Below are positions 1-7,678 of a DNA stretch of 64,000 nt, piece after piece. The stretch comes from Stutzerimonas kunmingensis (GTDB lineage: Bacteria > Pseudomonadota > Gammaproteobacteria > Pseudomonadales > Pseudomonadaceae). Both the position numbers and the translations under genes were made by a program. The DNA is taken from positions 372,001-436,000 of the forward strand of contig NZ_FORS01000003.1 in the NCBI RefSeq assembly GCF_900114065.1. Reading direction: 5' to 3'. The notes beneath the pieces were generated by a model, which was not told where the DNA came from, searched no databases, and saw nothing but the letters and a program-made list of their open reading frames with translations. Position 1 is the stretch's first letter. Each line of letters starts with the position of its first letter.

Positions 1-879
1 CTGCTCGGCGGCTCGGCGGACCTCGCCGGCTCCAACCTGACTCTGTGGAAGGGCTGCAAGCCGGTAGTCGCTGAGGACGCCTCGGGCAACTACATGTATT
101 ACGGCGTGCGCGAGTTCGGCATGGCCGCGATCATGAACGGCATCGCCCTGCACGGCGGCCTGATTCCGTACGGCGCAACCTTCCTGATGTTCATGGAATA
201 CGCCCGCAATGCCGTGCGCATGTCCGCCCTGATGAAGCAGCGCGTGCTCTACGTCTTCACCCACGACTCCATCGGTCTTGGCGAAGATGGCCCGACTCAC
301 CAGCCGATCGAGCAGCTGACCAGCCTGCGCACCACGCCGAATCTGGACACCTGGCGCCCGGCCGATACCGTCGAGTCGGCGGTGGCCTGGAAGCATGCGG
401 TCGAACGCAAGGACGGCCCGAGCGCGCTGATCTTCTCGCGCCAGAACCTGCCGTTCCACGTGCGCGACAACGAGACCGAGGCGGCCATCGCCCGCGGCGG
501 GTACATCCTGAAGAACTGCGTCGGCGAGCCGGAGCTGATCCTCATCGCCACCGGTTCGGAAGTCAGTCTGGCGGTGCAGGCCGCCGACAAGCTGACCGAG
601 CAGGGCCGGAAGGTGCGTGTCGTCTCGATGCCTTGCACCAGCGTGTTCGATGCCCAGGACGCCGCCTACAAGCAGCAGGTGCTGCCGGTGGAAGTCGGTG
701 CACGCATCGCCGTCGAGGCGGCGCACGCGGACTACTGGTACAAATACGTCGGCCTTGACGGTCGCATCATCGGCATGACCACCTACGGGGAATCGGCTCC
801 GGCCAACCAGCTGTTCGAGGAATTCGGCTTCACCGTCGACAACATCCTCGCCGTCGCCGAAGAGCTGCTGGAGGACTGA
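1..879 (+). CDS. tkt: Transketolase, C-terminal part (5' end outside window)
   Basis: The frame is open from the first base of the window to the stop at 879, so only the last 292 residues of a roughly 665-residue enzyme are present. The visible part starts at the [12 protein letters not shown] segment of the pyrimidine-binding domain, continues through the [17 protein letters not shown] motif, and includes the C-terminal domain. Transketolase moves two-carbon units between sugar phosphates with thiamine pyrophosphate in the pentose phosphate pathway. The next genes, epd, pgk and fba, keep it in a conserved central-carbon cluster of pseudomonads. No internal damage is seen. Confidence 0.96.
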   Translation: MLGGSADLAGSNLTLWKGCKPVVAEDASGNYMYYGVREFGMAAIMNGIALHGGLIPYGATFLMFMEYARNAVRMSALMKQRVLYVFTHDSIGLGEDGPTHQPIEQLTSLRTTPNLDTWRPADTVESAVAWKHAVERKDGPSALIFSRQNLPFHVRDNETEAAIARGGYILKNCVGEPELILIATGSEVSLAVQAADKLTEQGRKVRVVSMPCTSVFDAQDAAYKQQVLPVEVGARIAVEAAHADYWYKYVGLDGRIIGMTTYGESAPANQLFEEFGFTVDNILAVAEELLED

Positions 880-890
880 CCGCAAAGATG

Positions 891-960
891 GGGTGGATGG
901 CTGCGGCCATCCACCCATCGAGCCCCATCCGCGTAGGGTGGAGAACATCGGTTTTCCACC
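891..960. repeat. REP-like hairpins between tkt and epd
   Basis: Positions 891-901 and 906-916 form an 11-bp perfect inverted repeat around a 4-base loop. A second, looser one lies at 935-960 (GGTGGA ... TCCACC), preceded by GTAGGG. No T-run follows either, so these are more like dispersed REP-type extragenic elements than intrinsic terminators. A related hairpin with the same GTCCACCC/GTAGGG signature is at 60576-60600. Confidence 0.55.
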
Positions 961-981
961 TGCAGGACCGACGAAGAACCC

Positions 982-2028
982 ATGGCCAACGCCCGTCCCT
1001 ATCGCGTCGCCCTCAACGGCTACGGCCGCATCGGCCGTTGCGTGCTGCGTGCATTCTATGAGCGCGGCGCCGCCTTCGATTTTCAGTTCGTTGCCCTCAA
1101 CGATCTGGCCGACATGGCCAGCCTGGAATACCTCACCCGTTTCGACTCCACCCACGGCCGCTTTCCCGGGGAAGTGAGCGTGGACGGCGATTGCCTGCAC
1201 CTCAACGGACACTGCGTGAAGGTGCTGCGCGAGTCGACGCCCGAGGCCATCGACTGGCGGGCGCTGGACGTCGATCTGGTGCTGGAGTGCTCGGGCGCCT
1301 ACACCAGTCGCGCCGATGGCGAGCGCTTTCTCGCCGCGGGTGTGCCGCGGGTGCTGTTCTCGCAGCCGATGGCCAGCGCGGCGGATGTCGATGCCACGGT
1401 GGTCATGGGCATCAACCAGCAACAGCTGACGGGTTCCGAGCGGCTGGTGTCCAACGCTTCCTGCACCACCAACTGCGGCGTGCCATTGCTCAAGCTGCTC
1501 AACGACGCGGTGGGCATCGAGTACGCCTCGATCACCACGATTCACTCGGCGATGAACGATCAGCCGGTGATCGACGCCTACCATCATGAGGACTTGCGCC
1601 GCACCCGTTCGGCCTTCCAGTCGGTAATTCCGGTGTCCACCGGCCTGGCGCGGGGTATCGAACGCCTGCTGCCGGAACTCTCGGGGCGGATTCAGGCCAA
1701 AGCGGTGCGGGTGCCTACGGTGAACGTCTCCTGTCTGGACATCACGCTGCAAACCGCCTGCGATACCGATGCGCGAACGATCAACCGGGTGCTGCGCGAG
1801 GCCGCCGAAGGCGGGCCCTTGCAGGGCTTGCTGGCGTATACCGAGCTGCCCCACGCCAGCTGCGATTTCAATCACGATCCGCATTCGGCGATCGTCGACG
1901 GCAGCCTGACGCGCGCGTCCGGCCCGCGCCTGGTGAACCTGCTGGCCTGGTTCGACAACGAATGGGGGTTCGCCAACCGCATGCTCGACGTCACCGACCA
2001 CTATCTGCGCGTGGCCAATCGCACCTAG
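982..2028 (+). CDS. epd: D-erythrose-4-phosphate dehydrogenase
   Basis: The 348-residue protein belongs to the GAPDH family and oxidises erythrose 4-phosphate to 4-phosphoerythronate, feeding pyridoxal phosphate synthesis. The N-terminal GYGRIGR motif marks the NAD-binding fold, and SNASCTTNC around residues 155-163 carries the catalytic cysteine. FDNEWGFANRM near the C-terminus is typical of the family. Length and position between tkt and pgk match Epd (GapB) rather than glycolytic GAPDH. It starts 102 bp after tkt with only a weak Shine-Dalgarno sequence. Confidence 0.92.
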   Translation: MANARPYRVALNGYGRIGRCVLRAFYERGAAFDFQFVALNDLADMASLEYLTRFDSTHGRFPGEVSVDGDCLHLNGHCVKVLRESTPEAIDWRALDVDLVLECSGAYTSRADGERFLAAGVPRVLFSQPMASAADVDATVVMGINQQQLTGSERLVSNASCTTNCGVPLLKLLNDAVGIEYASITTIHSAMNDQPVIDAYHHEDLRRTRSAFQSVIPVSTGLARGIERLLPELSGRIQAKAVRVPTVNVSCLDITLQTACDTDARTINRVLREAAEGGPLQGLLAYTELPHASCDFNHDPHSAIVDGSLTRASGPRLVNLLAWFDNEWGFANRMLDVTDHYLRVANRT

Positions 2029-2076
2029 CCCCCGCGCCTGGAACATCGCTGCTTCTCGACCTTAAGGAAGACCAAC

Positions 2077-3237
2077 ATGACCGTTTTGAAGATGACCGAT
2101 CTCGACCTCCAGGGTAAGCGCGTGCTGATCCGCGAGGACCTCAACGTGCCGGTGAAGGATGGCGCGGTGAAGAGCGATGCACGCATCCTGGCCTCGTTGC
2201 CGACCATCAAGCTGGCGCTGGAGAAGGGCGCGGCAGTGCTGGTCTGCTCGCACCTGGGGCGACCGGAAGAGGGCGTCTACAGCGAGGAAGACAGCCTCAA
2301 GCCGGTCGCCGACTACCTGTCCAAGGCCCTCGGCCGCGAAGTGCCGCTGGTCAAGGACTACCTCGAAGGCGTCGAGGTGCAGCCGGGTGAGCTGGTGCTG
2401 CTGGAGAACGTGCGCTTCAACAAGGGCGAGAAGAAGAACACCGACGAGCTGGCGCAGAAATACGCCGCGCTGTGCGACGTTTTCGTCATGGACGCCTTCG
2501 GCACCGCGCACCGCGCCCAGGGCTCGACCCATGGTGTGGCCAAGTTTGCCAAGGTGGCCTGCGCCGGCCCGCTGCTGGCGGCAGAGCTGGATGCCCTGGG
2601 TAAAGCGTTGAAAACCCCGGCCAAGCCAATGGTCGCCATCGTCGCCGGTTCCAAGGTGTCGACCAAGCTCGACGTGCTGACCTCGCTGGCCGACATCTGC
2701 GACCAGCTGATCGTCGGTGGCGGCATAGCCAACACCTTCCTCGCCGCGGCGGGTTACAACGTTGGCAAGTCGCTGCATGAAGCGGATCTGCTCGACACCG
2801 CCAAGGCCATCGCGGCCAAGGTTGCCGTGCCGCTGCCGGTGGACGTGGTGGTCGCCAAGGAGTTCGCCGAGAGTGCCGAGGCCACGGTCAAGGCTGTCGC
2901 CGACGTCGCCGACGACGACATGATCCTCGATATCGGACCGAAGACCGCCGCCATGTTCGGCGAAATGCTCAAGGCTTCGCAGACCATCCTCTGGAACGGT
3001 CCGGTCGGCGTGTTCGAATTCGACCAGTTCGGCAACGGCACTAAGGTGCTGGCTCAGGCCATCGCCCAGAGCCCGGCGTTCTCCATCGCCGGAGGCGGCG
3101 ACACCCTGGCAGCCATCGACAAGTACGGCGTGGCCGAGCAGATCTCCTACATCTCCACCGGTGGTGGCGCCTTCCTCGAGTTCGTCGAGGGCAAGGTGCT
3201 GCCGGCGGTCGAAGTGCTGGAACAGCGCGCCGACTGA
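2077..3237 (+). CDS. pgk: Phosphoglycerate kinase
   Basis: This 386-residue cytoplasmic enzyme transfers phosphate between 1,3-bisphosphoglycerate and ADP. The N-terminal signature [12 protein letters not shown] and the substrate-binding HLGRPEE are present, as are WNGPVGVFE and the nucleotide-binding GGGDTLAA near the C-terminus. The start at 2077 has an AAGGAAG ribosome site 7-8 bases upstream. The gap from epd is only 48 bp, so co-transcription is likely. Confidence 0.97.
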   Translation: MTVLKMTDLDLQGKRVLIREDLNVPVKDGAVKSDARILASLPTIKLALEKGAAVLVCSHLGRPEEGVYSEEDSLKPVADYLSKALGREVPLVKDYLEGVEVQPGELVLLENVRFNKGEKKNTDELAQKYAALCDVFVMDAFGTAHRAQGSTHGVAKFAKVACAGPLLAAELDALGKALKTPAKPMVAIVAGSKVSTKLDVLTSLADICDQLIVGGGIANTFLAAAGYNVGKSLHEADLLDTAKAIAAKVAVPLPVDVVVAKEFAESAEATVKAVADVADDDMILDIGPKTAAMFGEMLKASQTILWNGPVGVFEFDQFGNGTKVLAQAIAQSPAFSIAGGGDTLAAIDKYGVAEQISYISTGGGAFLEFVEGKVLPAVEVLEQRAD

Positions 3238-3261
3238 AACTTCGCGCGCGAGGCGAACGCC

Positions 3262-3315
3262 TTGCCCCATGCGCTGCCGGCCCAGGAGATGCTGGGCCGG
3301 CAGCGCATGGGGCAA
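3262..3315. repeat. 24-bp perfect inverted repeat after pgk
   Basis: Two 24-bp arms (3262-3285 and 3292-3315) are exact reverse complements around the 6-base loop GAGATG. The stem is strongly GC-rich, and no T-run follows on the + strand. It lies 24 bp after the pgk stop and 56 bp before the next lipoprotein gene. It could act as an mRNA 3'-end stabiliser, an atypical terminator or an extragenic palindrome; the sequence alone does not decide. Confidence 0.8.
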
Positions 3316-3371
3316 CCCCGGCGGCTTGCCGTGGTCTTTGTTCTATCTGGAACAAGGAAAGGGGATGCACC

Positions 3372-3566
3372 ATGCGATATGCCGTAGTTGCTGTTTGCTG
3401 CCTGGGGTTGGCCGGTTGCGCCGGGAATTCACCGGATAGCGCTTGCCAGGTACTCGACCCACCGCCTGTCCTCAGCCCGACTGCCGAGCATGACCAGCGC
3501 GTCGAAATGCAGGCCACGGGCGACCCGACCATCACCACGCAAGACGGCCTGCAGGATTGCCCGTGA
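3372..3566 (+). CDS. Small lipoprotein, 64 aa, function unknown
   Basis: The product has a short hydrophobic N-terminus ending in the lipobox LAGC (Cys at residue 16), so a lipidated, membrane-anchored mature form of about 49 residues is expected. The mature part is polar and proline-rich, with three further cysteines and no domain I recognise. An AAGGAAAGGGG ribosome site sits before the ATG. It ends 23 bases before the next lipoprotein gene, which suggests co-expression with it. Confidence 0.7.
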   Translation: MRYAVVAVCCLGLAGCAGNSPDSACQVLDPPPVLSPTAEHDQRVEMQATGDPTITTQDGLQDCP

Positions 3567-3589
3567 TCACCGTTTGCCAAGGAGAAGGA

Positions 3590-3925
3590 ATGAACAAAGG
3601 CCTGTCCATGCTGATCGCAGCGTTGCTGCTCGGCGGTTGTGGCCACTGGCAATCCGGCCCGGATGCGCCATTCGTGCGCTGGAAATGCCAGAGTCAACAG
3701 AACATCGCCTGGCGATACGCTGACGATCAGCACACGGCGATCGACCTGAAACTGGGCAATGACGAACGTATTCATACCCTGCGAAAGGAACCAGCCACCC
3801 GCGGCAGTTTCTATAGCGATGGCGTACTCGCTTTCCACGACAAGGGTAACGAGGCGCTGGTGTACCGCGTCGCCGATGACAAGGTGCTGGCCCATGGCTG
3901 CAGTGCGTCGCTCATCAGCATTTAG
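3590..3925 (+). CDS. MliC-family lipoprotein (C-type lysozyme inhibitor-like)
   Basis: I chose the ATG at 3590, preceded by AAGGAGAAGGA, rather than an in-frame codon at 3557, because it gives a clean lipoprotein signal ending in LLGGC. The 111-residue product has the MliC layout: an early W-x-C, a beta-rich body (WRYADD, AIDLKLGN), the YSDGVLAFHDKGNEA segment and a C-terminal cysteine (AHGC) able to pair with the first. MliC proteins sit in the periplasm or outer membrane and block c-type lysozyme. Family assignment is from motif pattern only. Confidence 0.68.
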   Translation: MNKGLSMLIAALLLGGCGHWQSGPDAPFVRWKCQSQQNIAWRYADDQHTAIDLKLGNDERIHTLRKEPATRGSFYSDGVLAFHDKGNEALVYRVADDKVLAHGCSASLISI

Positions 3926-4104
3926 CGGCTAATGATTCATACAGGCCTCGCCGATGCGGGGTTTTCGACTGAAAGCTGGCGGGACGCTGGCATTTGCCGC
4001 CCCCGCCACTACAATGCCGCGCCCAGCGTGCGGCGCTTGAACAGCGTCGGCCACTGCGGCAGGCTCTACACGATCAAACGACCCAGACCGGGAGAAAGGA
4101 AAAC

Positions 4105-5169
4105 ATGGCACTCATCAGCATGCGCCAGATGCTCGACCACGCCGCCGAGTTCGGCTACGGCGTGCCGGCCTTCAACGTCAACAACCTCGAGCAGATGCGC
4201 GCCATCATGGAAGCGGCTGACAAGACCGACTCCCCGGTGATCGTCCAGGCTTCCGCCGGTGCCCGCAAATACGCCGGTGCGCCGTTCCTGCGTCATCTGA
4301 TCCTGGCGGCAATCGAAGAATTCCCGCACATCCCGGTGTGCATGCACCAGGACCACGGCACCAGCCCGGATGTCTGCCAGCGTTCGATCCAGCTCGGCTT
4401 CTCCTCGGTGATGATGGACGGTTCGCTGCAGGCAGACGGCAAGACCCCCGCCGACTACGACTACAACGTGCGCGTGACCCAGCAGACCGTGGCCTTCGCT
4501 CACGCCTGCGGTGTTTCCGTGGAAGGTGAGCTGGGCTGCCTGGGCAGCCTGGAAACCGGTATGGCCGGCGAGGAAGACGGCGTCGGTGCCGAGGGCGTAC
4601 TGGACCACAGCCAGCTGCTGACCGATCCGGAAGAAGCCGCCGACTTCGTCGCCAAGACCAAGGTCGATGCCCTGGCGATCGCCATCGGCACCAGCCACGG
4701 CGCCTACAAGTTCACCAAGCCGCCGACCGGCGACACCCTTTCGATCCAGCGCATCAAGGAAATCCATGCGCGCATTCCGGACACTCATCTGGTGATGCAT
4801 GGCTCCTCGTCGGTGCCGCAGGAGTGGCTGCAGATCATCAACCAGTACGGTGGTGAAATCGGCGAAACCTACGGCGTGCCGGTCGAAGAAATCGTCGAGG
4901 GCATCAAGTACGGCGTGCGCAAGGTCAACATCGACACCGACCTGCGTCTGGCCTCCACCGGCGCGATTCGCGAGTTCATGGCGAAGAACCCCAGCGAGTT
5001 CGACCCGCGCAAGTACTTCGCCAAGACCGTCTCGGCCATGCGCGACATCTGTATCGCCCGCTACGAGGCCTTCGGTACCGCCGGCAACGCCAGCAAGATC
5101 AAGCCGATCTCCCTGGAAGGCATGTTCCAGCGCTACGCCAGCGGCGAACTGGACCCGAAGATCAACTGA
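4105..5169 (+). CDS. fba: Class II fructose-bisphosphate aldolase
   Basis: The start at 4105 is preceded by GGAGAAAGGA and gives the usual 354-residue enzyme; an in-frame ATG at 3994 is rejected because its extension lies in non-coding DNA. Class II aldolases use zinc to cleave fructose 1,6-bisphosphate. The zinc-binding HQDHG near residue 80, the [14 protein letters not shown] segment and VMHGSSSVP are visible, and NIDTDLR lies in the phosphate-binding region. The gene completes the tkt-epd-pgk-fba cluster and is followed at once by an intrinsic terminator. Confidence 0.96.
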   Translation: MALISMRQMLDHAAEFGYGVPAFNVNNLEQMRAIMEAADKTDSPVIVQASAGARKYAGAPFLRHLILAAIEEFPHIPVCMHQDHGTSPDVCQRSIQLGFSSVMMDGSLQADGKTPADYDYNVRVTQQTVAFAHACGVSVEGELGCLGSLETGMAGEEDGVGAEGVLDHSQLLTDPEEAADFVAKTKVDALAIAIGTSHGAYKFTKPPTGDTLSIQRIKEIHARIPDTHLVMHGSSSVPQEWLQIINQYGGEIGETYGVPVEEIVEGIKYGVRKVNIDTDLRLASTGAIREFMAKNPSEFDPRKYFAKTVSAMRDICIARYEAFGTAGNASKIKPISLEGMFQRYASGELDPKIN

Positions 5170-5183
5170 TCCGTCCAGACGTG

Positions 5184-5210
5184 AAAAAGCCCGCGCTATG
5201 CGGGCTTTTT
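5184..5210. terminator. Intrinsic terminator between fba and the convergent receiver gene
   Basis: An 11-bp stem (5184-5194 with 5200-5210) reads AAAAAGCCCGC/GCGGGCTTTTT around a 5-base loop. It has T-runs on both strands and sits between convergent genes, so it can serve both. Confidence 0.9.
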
Positions 5211-5229
5211 CGTTTCGGCGCAGTGTCGG

Positions 5230-5610
5230 TCAGCTGGCGAGCAATGCCTGAATCTGGCTGTGCAGCGTGTCCAGGGCGAAGGGCTTGGCCAGCACCGGCG
5301 CCGAGCGCGCAATGGGGCTGCCCGATTCATAGATTTCAATCGGATAGCCGCTGATGAAGATCACCTTGAGGTCGGGCCGCAGCTTGAGTGCCGGCTCGGC
5401 GATCATCACTCCGGATACATTGCCGGGCAGGCGGAAGTCGGTTACCAACAGATCCAGCTGCGGTTTGGTCGCCAGGATTTCGAATGCCTTGGGCGCGCTG
5501 TCCGCTTCCAGTACCTGGTAGCCCTCGCTGGCCAGATAGTCCGAGAGCAGGCTGAGGATATGCGGCTCGTCTTCGACGAGCAGAACGATTTTCGGCAGTG
5601 CGTGGTTCAT
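5230..5610 (-). CDS. Single-domain response regulator (CheY-like receiver)
   Basis: The 126-residue product is a lone receiver domain with no output domain. The acidic pocket is in VEDEP, the phospho-acceptor Asp in LLVTDFRLP, the conserved Ser in FISGYP and the conserved Lys in LAKPF, so it should accept a phosphoryl group. The ATG at 5610 gives the standard CheY-like N-terminus; the longer open frame to 5688 adds a non-homologous stretch. No histidine kinase is adjacent, so its partner is unknown. Confidence 0.82.
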   Translation of the reverse strand: MNHALPKIVLLVEDEPHILSLLSDYLASEGYQVLEADSAPKAFEILATKPQLDLLVTDFRLPGNVSGVMIAEPALKLRPDLKVIFISGYPIEIYESGSPIARSAPVLAKPFALDTLHSQIQALLAS

Positions 5611-5924
5611 GGTGGTCTCGATGTTGCGTTTCGCTGCATTCCAGCCGTTGTAGAGCCGGACAGGATTTCGACAGGTTACGCGCTGCAAGTTTCAGTCCTG
5701 CAGCCGGACGGTCGTCGCTTTCCGCCGGCTACTGTGCGCTGGCGCACGTTGTGAGTGGCATCCTCGCCGTTCCAGGCGCAACGCTCAATGCCTACCTTAG
5801 CCGGGGGCGCCTAGCCGGGGGCGCCTAGCCGGGGGCGCCTGACCAGCAGTACAGGTCGGTCGCAGCACTGGCCCTAGGCTCGAGGCCGCGCTAGGGTTGC
5901 GCCATTCTCTTGCTGGAGTCGCCC
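5611..5924. other. Intergenic region between divergent receiver and methyltransferase genes
   Basis: This 314-bp stretch separates two divergently transcribed genes and must hold both promoters. The only structure I see is the triple 14-bp tandem repeat at 5798-5839. No convincing gene is present. Confidence 0.6.
5798..5839. repeat. Three tandem copies of a 14-bp GC-rich repeat
   Basis: The unit TAGCCGGGGGCGCC occurs three times without interruption or mismatch (5798-5811, 5812-5825, 5826-5839). It is non-coding and lies about 85 bp before the methyltransferase start. Confidence 0.9.
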
Positions 5925-6539
5925 ATGAACGATACCGAGGCCGCCGCGCAGCGCACGCTCGATTACTACCGCCTCAATGCAGAGGCTTTCCGCGAGGGTA
6001 CGCTCGACCACGACGTCAGCCAGAACATCGATGCCCTTCTGCGTCACATTCAGGCAGAACCGCCGCTGCGCATCCTCGACCTCGGCTGTGGTCCAGGTCG
6101 TGATCTGAAGACCCTGAGAACCCGCGGGCATGTGGCGATAGGCCTCGATGGAACAGAGGCGTTCGTCGAGATGGCGCGCGCCGACAGTGGCTGTGAAGTC
6201 TGGCATCAGGATCTGCTGCAACTGGAGCTTCCGGCCGAATCGTTCGATGGCATCTTTGCCAATGCGGTGCTGTTTCACGTGCCTAGCACCGAGTTGCCCA
6301 GGGTTCTTTTGCAGCTGAGCGATAGCTTGAAGCCGGGTGGGGTGTTGTTCTGCTCCAACCCGCGCGGTCAGGATCAGGAGGGCTGGAGTGGCGATCGCTA
6401 CGGCGTCTGGTATGCCTGGCCGACCTGGCGCGAACGCGTGCTGGCCGCCGGTTTCGTCGAACTGGAACACTACTACCGCCCCGCCGGGCTGCCACGGGAG
6501 GAACAACCTTGGCTAGCGAGTGTCTGGCGTAAAGGTTGA
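5925..6539 (+). CDS. Class I SAM-dependent methyltransferase
   Basis: The ATG at 5925 has CTGGAG upstream and yields 204 residues. Motif I (ILDLGCGPGRDL, near residues 50-60) binds S-adenosylmethionine, and the acidic GLDGTEAFVEMAR follows as motif II. FDGIFANAVLFHV and LKPGGVLF are typical post-core motifs of the methyltransferase 11/25 type. The substrate cannot be told from sequence. It is a free-standing gene. Confidence 0.8.
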   Translation: MNDTEAAAQRTLDYYRLNAEAFREGTLDHDVSQNIDALLRHIQAEPPLRILDLGCGPGRDLKTLRTRGHVAIGLDGTEAFVEMARADSGCEVWHQDLLQLELPAESFDGIFANAVLFHVPSTELPRVLLQLSDSLKPGGVLFCSNPRGQDQEGWSGDRYGVWYAWPTWRERVLAAGFVELEHYYRPAGLPREEQPWLASVWRKG

Positions 6540-6591
6540 ACGGCCAATGCAGACCGCAGAATGCAACCTGCATCACGCTTCGTATTGCGTT

Positions 6592-6620
6592 TTGCACGGC
6601 TTAATGCCTGGGCATAATTT
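6592..6620 (+). promoter_or_regulatory. Candidate sigma-70 promoter for the DUF3509 gene
   Basis: TTGCAC (6592-6597) and TAATTT (6615-6620) are separated by 17 bp, followed by an AT-rich leader of about 95 bases before the ATG at 6717. The match is good but was found by eye. Confidence 0.45.
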
Positions 6621-6716
6621 CATAAGTTATTGTTTTTGGTAGATAAAAAATCATTGGTTAGGTTGGCACGAACGCTGCTCCGTTAGGTTCGCTGGAACTT
6701 ATTGGAGTACAGAACA

Positions 6717-6995
6717 ATGACCGCTGCACAACAATTCCTCACTGCCGCATTCCCTGAGTTCGAAGTGCTCACCGAGCCCCGCCCGGATGGCGGGCTGCTG
6801 TTAACCCTGCGCAACGACGACCGTGTTCTGGTCAAGCGAGCGCTTTCCAAGGGCCAGACCCAGACCCGGATGCAACTGGAATGGGTCGTCAGCTCGGTAC
6901 GCCGGGACCTCGCGTTGGAGGCGGGGATGTCGCCTTCCATCGCACATCTGCAGAGCCAGAGCCGTACCGCACTGCCGACCTACGAGTACGCCTGA
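6717..6995 (+). CDS. DUF3509 family protein, 92 aa
   Basis: The small soluble protein matches what I know of DUF3509, a family of about 90-residue proteins of unknown function found in pseudomonads. The pattern LLLTLRNDDRVLVKRALS followed by VRRDLALEAG is the recognisable part. The ATG at 6717 is preceded by TTGGAG; a start at 6702 would lack a ribosome site. It has its own candidate promoter upstream and appears monocistronic. Confidence 0.72.
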   Translation: MTAAQQFLTAAFPEFEVLTEPRPDGGLLLTLRNDDRVLVKRALSKGQTQTRMQLEWVVSSVRRDLALEAGMSPSIAHLQSQSRTALPTYEYA

Positions 6996-7087
6996 GCCGC
7001 TCGGCTGCGGGATGACCGCAGCCATATTTTTCGACACCGGGCCGCAGAGCCCGGTTCGTTTGCCGTGAAGCCGAAGAGGATAGCCAC

Positions 7088-7561
7088 ATGAACGCCATCG
7101 ACCTGTTGATTGAGGATCATGAGCGCGTGAAGGACCTGCTGACGCGCCTGACCGATTCCACCGAGCGTGCCGTGAAGACACGCACCGAGCTGCTGAGCAA
7201 GCTGGAAATGGAAGTCACCATCCATACCCAGCTTGAAGAGCAGATTCTCTATCCCGCCTACAAGGAGGCTGGCGGCAAGGAAGAAGCAAAGATGTACCAC
7301 GAGGCCAAGGAAGAACACCGTGCGGTGGATGCTCTGGTACTGCCGGATCTGAAGGCAACCGATCCCGGCAGCCTCGAATTCTCCGGTCGCGCCAAGGTGT
7401 GCAAGGAGCTGCTCGAGCACCATATCGAGGAAGAGGAATCGGAAATGTTCCCGCAGGCACGCGAGCTTTTCGATGCCAAGCGCCTCGAGGAAATGGGTGA
7501 GCAGATGAACGAACTACGCACCCGCCTCAAGAAGGAGCTCACCGCCAAGCTGGCGGCCTGA
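7088..7561 (+). CDS. Hemerythrin/HHE cation-binding domain protein
   Basis: The 157-residue helical protein carries hemerythrin-type iron ligands: an early His in IEDHERV, H..LEEQ near residue 50, EEHRAVD near residue 77 and HHIEEEE near residue 117. Such proteins bind a di-iron centre and are linked to oxygen, nitric oxide or iron handling. The last 35 residues form a charged helix. A ribosome site (AGAGGA) precedes the ATG. The next gene encodes a haem-type sensor, but the two are separated by 117 bp. Confidence 0.8.
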   Translation: MNAIDLLIEDHERVKDLLTRLTDSTERAVKTRTELLSKLEMEVTIHTQLEEQILYPAYKEAGGKEEAKMYHEAKEEHRAVDALVLPDLKATDPGSLEFSGRAKVCKELLEHHIEEEESEMFPQARELFDAKRLEEMGEQMNELRTRLKKELTAKLAA

Positions 7562-7678
7562 GTACCGGATGGGCTGCCGGGGCGTCCTGCCTCGGTGCGC
7601 CCGACTATCGTCTGTCCCCGGACCCATCGCTTCGCTGACTTGCATCAATAATGCGACGAAGCGCCGCTGCGACCCTAG

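Noticed and set aside
2062-3315. 417-codon minus-strand frame over pgk
   Set aside because: Antisense shadow of pgk with no family pattern.
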